In this document: positions 1 to 12,309 of the stretch, one piece after another
Layout of the letters: the number at the start of each line of letters is the position of its first letter
How positions within the stretch are numbered: the first letter of the stretch is position 1
NCBI GenBank assembly: GCA_003254905.1
Contig: QANU01003806.1
Location: 197,617 to 261,616, forward strand
DNA from: Nissolia schottii
Taxonomy: Eukaryota; Streptophyta; Magnoliopsida; Fabales; Fabaceae
DNA length: 64,000 bases
Direction: 5' to 3'
The notes under the pieces: model-generated
Database searches by the model: none
What the model was told of the DNA's origin: nothing
What the model saw: only the letters and a program-made list of their open reading frames with translations
Translations under genes and position numbers: made by a program

Positions 1-156
1 ATGTACAATGTGGATCTCTTTTATTCTTTGCCAAGCAATAAGTCCAGAATAGACAGTAACAGAGAAATGTTCTTATAGATGGGGAAAGAAAATAAGAAAT
101 AATTTCTATTCATCTGGTAAAGCACACAGGACTTTCCATAAAACAAATCAACTAAC

Positions 157-3100
157 CTGAGTTACATTTGTACGATCCAGACAATCAATACAATTGGTCC
201 TAACAATTCCAAGTTGCTCCTTCAGTTTCTCTTCCTTTTCATTCAGCAGAAGATATCTACAATTTCAAAACAGAATTGAAATACAGAAAATAATTTTTTA
301 AAACCCTTAGGTTAGATTTGAGTACAAATTTTAGTATAAAACATAATTAAATGGTTAAAACTGTTTTCTGAATCAATTTGTCGGACAGCTCATGCATGAA
401 ACTATGCTAGAAAATTGTCCAAGATGCTACAGCAAACACAACACTGTTTATAAATTATTGGAATTTGATAAAGGATTAGCAGTTCATGGATAACTTCCTG
501 CATCCTGATTGCACGAAACCAAGCTATGTAAGTTTGAACCAAATATTAACCAAATTCTCAATAGTTTACATCTAATAGTTTAAGTGTTTAACCAATAAAG
601 TATTACATAGTACATACCCATTTCTCTCAACAAAATCTGAAATTTGATCATAAAGGATCGAGAGACGTTCAAAATGAATGTGCCCACAGACCTGATGAAA
701 ATCAAAGTGCACATATCTACAAAGAAAAAATTTATGCACGGAAATCAAATAAAAAAGAAACCAAATTTATATATGTACATCAATTTAAAAGTTCATTGAA
801 AAAGACTTACCTTACATCATCACTAGCCACCTGCTGCACCGTATTGCCAAATTTTTCACACAGACGCCCTTCTCCTCCATGCTGATAAGATACAAAGGAG
901 AAAGAAAAGGACTCAAATAAATGCAAGCCGATGCATAACAATTCCATGCACTTTATCTCACATTCTTAGAAACATGTACATCATATAACCATAGTATTTT
1001 AGTTGGTGCACATGGATTGCAGGCATTCTTTGCTGTTGTTTAAGAAATTTACCACGCAATTACACATACTACTATCATCAGGTAAAATTGTCAATCATCA
1101 GATAAGTTTATGCAATGAAAGAATACTCGCCTTGTTAACAAGATCAACAGCCAGCACTGCACCATATTTTTTTCTTAAATCTAAGAAATGCCTTTCTAGG
1201 ACTCGAGGCTGCATCTCAAGCAATGAAATGACAATGAAATACATATAGAACATTAGGTTAAACCCCAGAATACAACAATCAACAACCACTTACAGCTTCC
1301 TCAAGTTTCAATAACTCAAACTTTGGTTTATATGTTAGGTCAACAATTTGCTCCCATAGTAGTGGAATTGAACCACGAACCTGCAAAAGCTCAACCAAGA
1401 TTGCTACTGATATAAAAAGAAATACATCCGTGAACTTCTAATGAAAACATGATTATAACAAAACACTATGGCGTATCCACACTGCCGACCCCTCCTAGTG
1501 GGACAAGATTTACGCATGGTTGTTACTGTTGTAGGCTCTAAATATAATTGATTACAAAAAAACCTTAGAAATCATATAGAATATACTTCAATATTCTACA
1601 ATATAATTAGGATACTATAAGATATTTCCATTATTTCTAACAAACTGTAAGGAAGTTATGTAGAAAGTTACACATAACATACTTAGGGAGGGTAAAACCA
1701 AAACAATTATTTCCCTTTGAGAAATTGTAAGAGCAAAACGCAGAGTTGAAAACAAAAACACTGGCTTTTTGTGTCATTATTTGAAAAGTACTTTTGTTTT
1801 ATGTGACATTGCTATTATGTTGCTATCACTATTACAGTCCCATTTTCTTGGGTAACTTGTTAATTATAAGGTAAAATGGTAATTAATTTTAATATTAACG
1901 TGTCAAGTTTTTACTCCTATAACAATTACTTGGTAAGCATATTTTACTTTTTAAATTTCAATAGCCTTTTCCGTCTTTTTTCTTCTACTTACACTCGTTA
2001 CACTCTAGCCAAGCAAAGCCTAAATATTTTTATAAAATTGGAAGGGTAATAAAGCATGATTAGCAAAATTTCTAGCACTTTTTTATTTTCTAGAAGGCCA
2101 AGGTGGCTTCTTGAAAGTTCAGCACCATTAGTTCGAAGGGACCACAAATAGTAAATAATAATTCCTAACTATATTGGATGCCAAAAGGTAAAACCTTCTT
2201 CGTCAACTCACAAGACAAATTTTAGTTACCTGTCTCAAGTTTATTAATTAAGATGCTGTTTACTACCCTAAACCACATTGAGTAATGTTCAACATATTTC
2301 AAAACAATGGCAAATTTCCCAGGTATAATACCACCGCTCATTATTAAGTTGTCAGAACTATCCTATTTTTCATGGCAAGCACACGCAGCCACACCATATA
2401 ATTGCTCCATGGTCACAGAAAGCAATACCTGAACAAATGATGCAGTATACCCATTGAGCTGCATAATTTGCTCTGTTTCTACAAAATTGGCAGCATACCC
2501 ATCCGCATCAGCTCCTCTTCTCCACATTCGAGTTCCTTTCCAGAAATGAAATTGTATGTGGACCATCAGCCAACCAAACCAATAAAAGTTGATGAATGAC
2601 TGCCTTCATCAAGCAGCCACAAATGACAACCTCAAGTTTTCTTATATAAAAACTTTTCAAGTTGTGGACTGTAGAGCTGATTTAAGTCTCAGATATAATA
2701 AATCAAAGTACAGACATGAAAATGGAGGATATTACACATAATATATTTAACTACTTATCATAAGTGTTTTCCTTTGCCCAAGTCATGTTATAACAAAGTA
2801 CCGTTTACTTCATAATAGAGATATTTATAGATACTGCAGCAGATAGACCTAGAATGATATGTTTTTTTGTTTCTCTTCATTAATAATTGCAAATTAATAA
2901 TCTTTCTATTGCTTCATCAAGACAAGGGACCTCCAGTTGTTTCATCAATATTAACTAGTTGAGAAATAAGTTGTTTACTCTCCAGTGCACCTACCGCTTG
3001 ATACCCACTTAAACTTTGCTTTCACACCTCAAGTTAATCTACTTCGTTTGCACTAGTGCCTCTTTCCACCACATATACCTCTATGACCGTAGAAGTAATT

Positions 3101-6100
3101 GTCATTATCTAGAACATTGTCTTAATCCACAAGTGCCCTAGCCTAAACCATTAGTAATTTCAACAAATATTTTCCATCTTATAATGCAAAATATACATTT
3201 TTAGTACAACTTTGATCAGCATATGCTCCTAAAACACAATTAGAAAGCAGTGAAGACAATTCTAGCAATCTTCCATGATTGCTTTCATTATCACCACCAA
3301 ATTAACCACTAAATAATTTCATAGCCTAAGAGATATTGATTCAATAAGTGGAAGAGAGCACATATCCTTATTATATTTATGACATTTACAAGTGCACAGC
3401 CAAGCTGGAAACATAGCTATTTTTGGTGGATGGAGATAAATGAAAATTTAATCACAAGTCTTCAATACCATTTCTTCTTGTGCATCTTCTAGCAATTAAA
3501 GTGATGTCAATAATATCTTTCCCAATGGCCGCTTGAAAGTAATGAAAGCCTAATTACTTGTTAAGGACAACCTTGAAAAGCAATGGGTGAGTGATTGCAG
3601 ACAAACAGTGCAAATAGTTAATGAACAAATAAAAATATGTATGTGTAGAACAACAGCAATGACAGCAACAACAACAACAACAACAACAATAAAAAAAAAT
3701 GATGATAACACTGGGATAATCAAATAAGGATACTGCCTTGGACTACCGGGAGTAAGTATGGGTCTAGCTGCAAGCACAGGATCACACACTCATTAGTTAT
3801 TAATATACCAATAATAAGTCCAGAAGAAAATGAACCAGTAAAAATTACCAAAAACCCACCTTGTTATCTATGAGCACTTCCAACATATAATTGTTCCATA
3901 AAAATCGAGGCTCTGCCTGCGGTCAACCATTTGGTAGCATAAGCAGACTAATAGGATAAACCAAAAGCAGCAGAAATAATCACTTCAGAGTGGACATTGT
4001 TTGCATAGATATCAAGAATGTCAATCAGGAATGATGTTAGGAACAACCAATGGAAACGCGTTTCTACCATGGCTACAGCACCCTTGTGTTGGATGTGCAT
4101 GCATGTGTGTGTTTTCATGCGGGGAGGGGCTCATGTACCAGCAGAGTGGTAAACCAAAATGAAATAAATACCTGTCTCCAAAGAGGAAGCAACCTAGATT
4201 CGTCACCCAGGTCATTCAACCGCTGAGCACTGCAGAACATTGATATAGTATCACAATCAATAAATACAATTTCATATTTTATTTTGACTCTCAACAAAGA
4301 AAAAATAGTTCATTTAATTGCTTTAATCTTTCATTATTAGAAAATTTTCCAAAGGATTTGACTCATAATAGTAAGGCAAGGCAACACCAAGAATAATGTA
4401 TATGAAATCAGCATGACTTTAAGTTTTTTGGTAACCTCAATTTGCCCATGGCTCTTAGTGAGAAAAAGGTTTTTGTCCCTAATGTTAAATTAGAATTCAG
4501 CAGCCAGAAGTTTCTGACTTTCAAACTTAACATAGTAGTCAAGCAACCAAAACTCTCGTTACAAAAATACATAGAGTAGTATGTGAAAACTATTTTTGCA
4601 GAAGCAACATTTATTAGTTATTACTGTTGCAATTTATTTTCACTTTTCGTTAGACCATGCACTCAATTTTCAATTAACGACTAAAACAAACTTTTAGCTC
4701 TAAAAAAGTAGGGTTTCAAAAATGCAAACTAAATCCCTCTGCTTAAAATTTAAAAATCAATGCAGGTGTATATTAAAATTTTAAATACCTCAGAATTGCA
4801 CTTCCTTATTCACTGATACCTTTCAAATTGTACTATGAGAGCCACTTATGCAAGTTGAAGGTCTCAAACATGCATGAACTAATACATACTTTGTATAAAA
4901 TATCAATTGTCAAACACTGATGCAATGCCACCCTCAATAAGATGCTAAGAGTTTCATATACTGAAATAAATATTAAAATAAAAGAGGGGGAAAAATATAT
5001 TTTCTCTATAGGTTTTCAGGTTGCATGGATGCACCTAGTAATCAAACTGAGAATGTATGGTATCTTCTTCTTTGTGGATATTTATTTGTCTCAAATTTTA
5101 GAATCAAACAAAATGCAACCATATCATATTCCTGTGACAAATATAAATGAAAGAATGATAAAAATATCGAAGCAGATCACCTCAGAGTTAAATTAGTTTC
5201 ATATGAGAAGAACAGACCAGAGGTTTTCTCAGCAACATTTAGCAGCCCTAGAAATTCCATCTCTGTCTTTTTCTGCCAAATATAGTACACCAATTATGTG
5301 TTCCAAACTGGTATTGGACATAAAATTAAATAGGAAACAAAAAGTCGAGTTGTAGCAAGCAAACCTGTTCCGCAGGGGTACTTTTAAGAGAATGATCACA
5401 AGGAAAAAACTTCATGGATGAAATTTTGAAAATTGGATGCCCCAAGTAAGATCCAACACATTCTCGATCAGTTATAACCAACAAATATGATCCTAAAGGC
5501 ATAGTAAAATTTAGCAACATCAAAATGATTGGTCAATATATTGAAGTTTACTGTTGAAATGGAATGCAGTATCTGAATTCTGAAAAGGAAGTCTGATATA
5601 TAAGTTATATCTATAAAATCAAATACTATGATCAAAATCACGAGTACAATCAACGAAAAGACAGGGTTTTATCGGAAAAAAAAAACCCAATGAAAAGACA
5701 GGGTGGCGGAGCAGGAGCCTACTGGCTACTACATAAGCTATATAAAGATAACTGAACTAAAAGGAATCCATACCAAGGTAACCCTTGAATCCATTGCCTT
5801 TTGTTAAAAAGAAATTTAGAAGAAAAAACAAAGCATAATTTTCCTTAGCCAACAAGTGTACCAACTTCGTTGGTATTAGATTCCTTTATTTTTCCCTTTT
5901 CATTCATGTTCCAAGATCAATCATAGAATTCCATTGGAACGCTATGGCATTATCTAATCCATGTAGCAAACCCCACGTAGTGGAACAAGGCTTAGTTGTT
6001 GTTTTTGTCTGATCTCTCTCTAAAAACAACCCCTAATCTAACTACTTCACATTATAACACAATCATATAAATAAAGATAAACACCAACAAAATCCTTCCA

Positions 6101-6555
6101 ATACACAGGGAATGAAAACACAAGGCACAACACAAACAGAGGCGTAAAATTATCATTTATAACATCAATATGCAAATCATGGATAAGTGTCCCCTGAGAT
6201 TGCTCACCAATCACAAGCCTTAACATCCCAACCACACCGAAAATCGTATAAATCCTAGGAACTCGAAGGGAACTGCATTCTGGAACCTCATCTGTCAAAG
6301 CAAGACAACGCGGCAGAATTACATAAAAAAATTGAGTCACAGAAAGGGAAAAAAAAATAAATGAAAAAGCATTATGCTAAGCAAAGCACAAAGACGAAGC
6401 AACTAACCGATGAGCTTCATGGAACCATCGACTCGGCTAACAGCCAAAGAAGAACCAGAAGAACCATCCGTTGGTTCAATCACGTATTGATCCGGAAACT
6501 CCCAAAGCCGCATCCGCGTGTAAAGCTTCTGCTCCGAATCTGCCTTCTCCATCAT
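157..6555 (-). CDS. RHD4: SAC-domain phosphoinositide phosphatase, RHD4/SAC7-like (partial, 3' end outside window)
   Basis: This is the 5' part of a phosphoinositide phosphatase of the plant SAC6/7/8 clade, closest by recall to RHD4 (SAC7), an ER/secretory membrane PI4P phosphatase needed for polar growth. I reconstruct 14 coding exons: 6408-6555, 6208-6291, 5365-5492, 5181-5272, 4172-4229, 3860-3916, 3734-3767, 3469-3549, 2429-2535, 1294-1380, 1131-1208, 811-881, 618-716 and 157-256. All phases join without a stop, giving about 408 residues. The protein starts MEKADSEQKLYTRMRLWEFP; two ATGs in a row (6555 and 6552) make the exact start ambiguous. Exon 14 holds the SAC catalytic signature RTNCIDCLDRTN (CX5R). 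The C-terminal part with the membrane anchors must lie beyond base 1. The intron at 882-1130 has a GC donor. A 5'-UTR intron is likely at 6580-6798. Family assignment is firm; the paralog within the clade is less certain. Confidence 0.93.
3666..3689. repeat. (CAA)n microsatellite in a SAC-gene intron
   Basis: Eight CAA units lie in the intron between the short 34-base exon (3734-3767) and the next exon (3469-3549), followed at once by an A-run. Confidence 0.9.
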
Positions 6556-6579
6556 CGTTGAAAAACGCTCTTCAGCTCA

Positions 6580-6798
6580 CTGAAAACAACGCAGATTCAT
6601 AATTCAAATAAGCAAGAACTACTAATCGATTGAGCTCGGAAGAGTAAGCTCAAATCACTCGAAAACAGTCGAGTTCGATCCAATCCGAATCGAATTCGAA
6701 GAACCAGTTTCCCGCTAAAATCGTGAAGTGAAAGTTGCTTTTCTGTGATTATTTTTCTCGCACTTTCTCAGCGAAGAAAATGCATGAGAAAATTTTAC
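6580..6798 (-). other. Probable 5'-UTR intron of the SAC phosphatase gene
   Basis: On the minus strand a good donor (AACCAG|GTAAAATTT) at 6798 and a good acceptor (GTTTTCAG) at 6580 frame 219 bases just upstream of the start codon. The spliced leader would join directly to the ATGs 25-28 bases downstream. Leader introns are common in this kind of housekeeping plant gene. No transcript evidence is available here. Confidence 0.5.
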
Positions 6799-6899
6799 CT
6801 GGTTTCGCAAGATCGAAGAATTAAAGATCCGAATTCGAATTCGCTATGGCCTATGGGTTCTTAGCGTGTGAAGTGTGTGACTGTAACTAACTAGAAGGG

Positions 6900-8560
6900 G
6901 GAATTGATGCTGCAACATGCTAACATTTCCATTTTTCTTTTTTAAGCTAAGGCCGTGTTTGGATGCCTCAGTGGCGACGATGGCCCAAACTCCGAGTTAG
7001 ATTCGTGTTGTCCAAATGCGGTGCTAATGGGGAAACCTTGGACCGGTTCCGCTAAAACAGTGCCGGGGCGAGTGTGCTGTGGATACACGTGGAGGTTGAT
7101 TAGAGGTCCGTGAGACCGTGGCCTACTACTATGGCGAACCCAATGACGTGGTCAATGTAGGAGCACTTCTGAGATCATAGCCACCGTTCGATTTCAATAC
7201 TTGGCGCTCAAATGGACGGTCAACAGCCATGGAACTCTTTCTATCTTTCTCTTGTTCAAGTTTTGTAGAAGTTTTAAGTGCTACTAGGTGTACACTCATT
7301 TTTGTCTCACCATTCAATCACTATATGGTAGTTTTGAATGCATAATATTTTGTCAGAACGTGCATAAATTGTTTTTAAACATGTCTACAAACATTTTTCA
7401 CATATGAAATTAAATTAGATTAAATATGCAATGTATTAAATAGTAAAAAGTAATTGTCGTATTCTATCTTTTACTTTCTATTCACATTCTAAGTGCGTGG
7501 ACCCACCTTTATCATGCACAAATATTTTAAAGTATATGTACAAACTTTTGAACTGACACGCACAAACTTTTCAATAACTATAAAAACAAGAAAATATGAC
7601 AAAAAAATGAAAACAAAAACGAAGAAGATGAAGAAAAAAAACTTTAATACCCACATACACACACTTTAAAAAAAATGCACAAACTTTTGAAAAAACTAAA
7701 AATAATGAATATCACAAAAACGAAAATGAAAACTATGAGATTCATAAAGAATAAGATGGAAACAAAAAAATGGAGAGAGAGTGGAGAATACAAGAGAATA
7801 AAAAAAGAATTAAAAAAAAGAAAAATGCGTGATATAGAGAGTGATGTTTTGAGGTGTTTACATAATATTTCTTAAGTTTTAATTTTAGTTATTTTAATGT
7901 CCAGGTGTATCCATGAAAAAAAATGTCCTAGCCTAAATAACATTAATAATGATAGGATGAGAATCATTTTAAATAACTTTTATATAATCTTATTCATAAA
8001 AGTGTTAGACTCTCAACTTCAAATTCACTATAAATCATACGCTTAGGGTTGTTAAAAAATTATCTAATATTATTTGATAACAAAAAGATTATACAAAATT
8101 GACTACGAAAGACTAGAAAATTAATAAAATTATCAAAGTGAATAGTGATCGAGCTTGCAAATAATTACTTACCTGGTGAAAAGTATAACATAAAAAATTG
8201 AGAATAATTATTTTGGTGCCGTGGAAACGTGAGAAGAAAAGCATAACCAGATTTTAACTAAACCTCGGAGTCACATAATATTCTACAATGAGACGTGGAT
8301 GCTATCAATTGAGGATATAATGTGACATGATCATGTGCTAAATTTAGACCGTTTGTAATTATTGAGATTTAACGGTTACAACTAAAAATAAAAATTTTAC
8401 ATCTAAAAAAATTGTTTCACTCAATACTCCTCCTCCTTTCTTTTCTATCCCATCTCTCCCGTACGTTGAATTTGAAACCCACCTATATCGTATACTAGGA
8501 AGAAGAAAAAAAAAAAAAAAGCATCCACTTCAGCCAAAATATAAATTGTTTTTTTAGTAA
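6900..8560. other. Intergenic, AT-rich, with a dispersed repeat
   Basis: No gene is visible. A GGCCGTGTTTGGATGC motif near 6,951 resembles the terminus of a PIF/Harbinger- or hAT-type MITE, but I found no partner end. From about 7,266 to 7,890 the sequence belongs to a degenerate repeat family, rich in the phrase CACAAACTTTTGAA, that recurs at 39.9-40.5 kb. An A-run lies at 8,506-8,520. Confidence 0.6.
7266..7890. repeat. Dispersed repeat, copy 1 (CACAAACTTTT family)
   Basis: This block aligns by eye with 39,895-40,500 in the same orientation. Both share a TACACTCATTTTTGT start, an ACAAACATTTTTCACATA segment, a TATTAAATAG(C/T)AAAAAGTAA segment and a final GGTGT.ACATAA stretch. It encodes nothing recognisable. 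It may be a non-autonomous element or part of a LINE or LTR untranslated region. Confidence 0.65.
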
Positions 8561-8588
8561 AACAAAAACTACCTTTGCACCACCAGCC

Positions 8589-8915
8589 AATGCCACCATC
8601 GACCGCCCTCATTTCATTGCCTTCGTCGTCTCCACCCTTTCTCGCCTCGCCTCTCAGGCTGCCCTTGGCTCCGTCTGGGTCATCACCGCACTGTGGGTTC
8701 TTCTCCACTGGCTTTGACCATATGGTTGGGCCCGCGTCAACGATTCCTATTCTGTCGCCGTCGATCGCTTCCACTCAATGGTCGAGTTCCTGATGCTTGT
8801 TGCGGCAGTGCTTATGTCATTCCCAATGCCGACCATCGCCGCCGTCAATGGTAACACCACCGCCGCCAGATTCTTTTTGGCCATCTGCCTCGACTGCGAC
8901 GTCATGAGGAGCTAG
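8589..8915 (+). pseudogene. Enoyl-CoA delta-isomerase (ECI-like, peroxisomal) pseudogene fragment
   Basis: Three reading-frame pieces in a row resemble the N-terminal half of plant peroxisomal delta3,delta2-enoyl-CoA isomerases (crotonase fold, beta-oxidation of unsaturated fatty acids). The first frame gives a weak match ending WVITA. A second frame gives CGFFSTGFDHMV, matching the family's GKFFSNGFDLAW. A third frame gives FPMPTIAAVNG, followed by an AARFFLAICLDCDVMR stretch that parallels the family's SAAGFILALSHDYVLMR. At least two frameshifts and a stop at 8,913-8,915 disable it, and the C-terminal half is absent. It is more GC-rich than its surroundings. It is either a truncated gene copy or a captured fragment. 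Confidence 0.72.
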
Positions 8916-9390
8916 CGACCCATGACAAGCAACATGCGAATCATCAAGATAGTGGCAGTACCGTCGTGGTGGAAGTTGCTGGTGGCGTTGAGTGGCAGTG
9001 GTGGGTTTTGGTACTTTCATGTTTTTTTATTAATACTTTGAGGGTTTGAACACGGAGATGGGAAGAGACGAGAGAGAAGAAAGAAGAAAGAGGAGTCCTA
9101 GAGTAGAACATACTTTATAAATGTAAATTTTTTAATTTCAAGTGTAACAGTTGGATTTCATTTAATAGGTATGAATGATTTAAATTTAACACATGACATT
9201 GTTATGTTATATCATCAATCGAGAGGATCTGCTCCGGAATTTAATTGTTATGCCAAACTGTGTAAAGTTTCTTTTTTACTGCCATTCAATCAAATCGTGA
9301 CTCTTCAAATCGATGATAAAGTCACAATGCATAAATGAGTAATGTAACAATATTTTATTTAATGACAGCATACAAAATGTATAACAATTA
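8916..9390. other. Intergenic
   Basis: After the isomerase fragment the sequence returns to AT-rich DNA. I see no gene, RNA gene or clear repeat here. Confidence 0.6.
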
Positions 9391-9660
9391 CACTACTAAA
9401 AAAATGTTGAATATTGGCAAATCTTATCAGCAGAAATATCTGTCAGCATTATTAGCGGATTTTAAGTTTAGTATTCGCCACTAAATACATTTTTCGATAA
9501 TGTTAGTGTAGAAGCTTACTATTATTGGCAAATAATTTATCTGTTGTAGGAATAATGTGGTGCTAAGTGGCGCCCACATATTACCGTCAAATATATATGA
9601 CGATAATCACTAAATAATTTACAAATTATGAAAAATATTTAGTGACAAATATATCTGCTA
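9391..9660. mobile_element. CACTA-type terminus (left end only, remnant)
   Basis: The sequence CACTACTAAAAAAATG at 9391 resembles the 5' terminus of plant CACTA (En/Spm) elements. The next 260 bases carry short inverted phrases such as TTAGCGG, CGCCACTAAAT and GACGGTAA/TTACCGTC, like sub-terminal repeats. No matching right end was found, so this is probably a decayed end. Confidence 0.5.
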
Positions 9661-10524
9661 GGAAATTTTTAATAAATTTAAGGTTCATAGTTTAGGGTTT
9701 GGAAGTTTTAATTGTAAAACTTATTTAACCCTAATCTATAAAAAAAATTATACAATTTAAACTTAATCACCATATAAATCCGTGAAATAAATTAATTAAA
9801 CACATGAAATACATATATTTTGGATATGGATGGGTAGTATCTATAGTATAATCAGATAGCTAGACTCCAAAAAAGTGAGAGGGTAAAACTAAAGGATAAA
9901 TTTTGGACTCAAAATTCTAAGTCTCTAACCAACATGAACCCTAACTCATAATATATAAGGGAGGAGAAAGGAAGGGAGAGAGGCAACACCATTCTTATAG
10001 TCACAGTGTGTATATTGTTCTATAGTTAGAAGTACATGCATCAGATATATACAATACTTTAACATTTTCAAATTTATAGGGTTTTAATGATCTCCCTCAA
10101 ACCTCAATGATCAGCCCTTAAAATAGATACATACACATATCATCAACATCCGTAACATATCAATTCAAAAAGCATATAATGCATGGAGAGCTTTTAACTC
10201 AGAATTTCCTACATACCCTTATCCAACCCCACCAATGCCACATATCAATTGCATATAATCACTTTGGAAATTCCGTAGCACTAAAAGGAATTATGAGACA
10301 AATTAAAGATACATAATAATAAGTTTTCATTCCATAAAATAGATACTCAAAATTTCCGTATACACATACTATTCATAACATAGATCATATTCATACCCCA
10401 AAACCTAGAAAGCAGTAAATGAGTTAACAACAAAATAAAACTGCACAGACACTCTAGTACTCCATTACATGTATAGCTAGCCATGCAAAATAGAAGCTAA
10501 ACATATGTCTCCAAAACAAATATC
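9661..10524. other. Intergenic, 3' flank of zinc-finger gene A
   Basis: AT-rich DNA with no coding potential I can support. The 3' UTR and polyadenylation region of the minus-strand zinc-finger gene A should fall in its upper part. Confidence 0.6.
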
Positions 10525-11639
10525 TCATTCTTCTTCATCATCAGCTGGAGGGGGAGGCTCGTTCAGATCAAACCCCACCTTCTTTCCCTCTTCTGCAGGT
10601 GGCGCTTCATTCCCCTCACCAGCGGCATCGGAACGCTGCGCTTCCTCTGTCGGCAGGTTCAAGTCAAGCAGAAGCCCTCGAACCAGAGCTGCTGCTGCCG
10701 ATCTATCCGTCTTGCCCTGCGCAGAGCTACCACCTTCACCTGGAATTAATTAACCACATAATAACATAAAAAAGGAAAAACAAGGACACTTCATGAACCG
10801 TACCCCAAAAGACACAAATATATAGATATAATTACATATCATGAATCATTTCAAAAAGGTGATGAAAATACAGAAACATTACAAAAAAATATATGGCTGA
10901 TGAATTAACTTAATTGTGCAGGTAACTATGATATGATGTATCAGGTGTGTATTATTATAAATAAAATCAAAGAAGGAAAATTCCTCTTAGCCCCCGAGAC
11001 CACGAATGGATTGGCCTACTATTTTGAATCAATGCAGATATCTTTTGCCAAGTATATATGTCTGGCAAATACATGCAACCACCCGTGGAAAACCATTAAA
11101 GATCTCTAGCTAGCATTGCTCGAAAAAGAACATGCACGTATAAAGATGATTTTTTTTTTTTCTGTTTGCATATAATATAATATACCGTGACTACTGGCAG
11201 CAGCAGCAGCAAGAGTCGTGTTTGAAGAAGATGAGGAGGAGAAAGTAGGGGGCTTGAAGAACCCCCGGTAGTCGCGGTCAGGGTGCTTGCGCATGTGACC
11301 AAACGCACCCTTCCAACTGGAGAACGTCTTGTTGCACACAGGGCACGTGGGGGTCCCACCGGGAGGATTCTTCACCTCAGACCCTTTCCTCTTCTTCCCA
11401 GCCCCCACGCCCCCTTCCCCAACGACCATGGAACCGCCACCAACCCCAATGGCCACTCCTCCACTTTGGCCTACACCACCAGGAGAAGGGGTCCCACTCA
11501 AGTCTGCTAGAACATCCTCCGGGGTTTTCAATATCTCTTCCTCGGCGGCAGCGGCGGGAGAAGGAGAGCGTTCAGGGGAACTGGTGGGAGGGTTACTAGG
11601 GGGGTTTCCCTTGCTGGAAGGGTTGTTCTCCCTCTCCAT
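10525..11639 (-). CDS. C2H2 zinc-finger protein with two EAR/DLN motifs (paralog A)
   Basis: Two exons, 11186-11639 and 10525-10739, join in phase (one base carried over) to give 222 residues. Residues 1-80 are Ser/Pro/Gly-rich and low in complexity. A KKRK basic patch (possible nuclear signal) precedes a single C2H2 finger, CPVCNKTFSSWKGAFGHMRK followed by H, in which WKGAFGH replaces the QALGGH of most plant fingers. A conserved tail, HPDRDYRGFFKPPTF, follows. The second exon carries LLLDLNLP and FDLNEPP, both matching EAR-type (LxLxL/DLNxxP) motifs that recruit TOPLESS-family co-repressors. A nuclear transcriptional repressor is therefore inferred. The upper exon is GC-rich for this window. 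The finger resembles the ZAT-like 'HPER.WRG' group, but I cannot name an ortholog. Close paralogs lie at 31 and 36 kb on the same strand. Confidence 0.88.
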
Positions 11640-12031
11640 GTCAATTAATTAATTAATTAATTTGGATTGCAAGGAAAAACTCTATAGCTGTATAAAATGA
11701 GAGTTTTTGTGAGAGTATATATACATAAGATGGTTGGGGCCATGGTATGAATGTGAGAGTATATGTAGTAACGGTTGATTATACTACTAGTTCGTTCATG
11801 CATCTAATTCATTCATGATTTGGCGCCCTGTGAAATCTCTCTTTCTCTCTCTCTCTCTCAGTTATTCGATCGCTAAACTATATAATGCGTACCCATTTGC
11901 GAAACGATGCGTCCACCCAAGATTCAATCAATGCATATTTTCGCGAGGGAAAGGTGATATATGGCGGGAGATATAGGGAGACAGAGAGAAAGAAATTATT
12001 AATATTTTTTATATTCAACTGGGCACAAAGC

Positions 12032-12067
<36 letters not shown>

Positions 12068-12309
12068 TATGATCTATACAACTTAGGATCTTAAATTTAG
12101 TCAACCAAAAAAAATATCTATACAATTTGTGGAGAAGTGGTTATTGCCTCTATTTTGTCTACAACAACTCCCCTTCAATAAATTTATACACTAATTTTTT
12201 AAAAATACTAACTATTCCTTAAGTTTATAATTTTTATTTATTCTAAAGATGAATTATTAATGGATAAAATCATCATCTTTTGATTTTCTTTTACTCCAAA
12301 AATTACATA
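11640..12309. other. 5' flank of zinc-finger gene A with (TTAA)n and (GA)n tracts
   Basis: The minus-strand promoter of gene A should lie here. Immediately upstream of its ATG is an AATT-repeat (11,643-11,661). A TATATAC/GTATATA stretch lies near 11,715-11,735. A CT-rich tract at 11,838-11,860 and a (GA)n microsatellite at 12,034-12,064 follow. Confidence 0.55.
12034..12064. repeat. (GA)n microsatellite
   Basis: About fifteen uninterrupted GA units. Confidence 0.95.

Noticed and set aside
3550..4297. Minus-strand frames in 3.5-4.3 kb as separate small genes
   Set aside because: They are stretches of SAC-gene exons read through into introns.
8445..8774. Minus-strand frame of 109 codons
   Set aside because: It lies antisense to the isomerase pseudogene and includes a poly-Phe run from the A-tract.
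11283..11652. Plus-strand frames of 75 and 107 codons opposite zinc-finger gene A
   Set aside because: They are antisense shadows of the GC-rich finger exon; only the minus strand gives the conserved finger, splice sites and DLN motifs.
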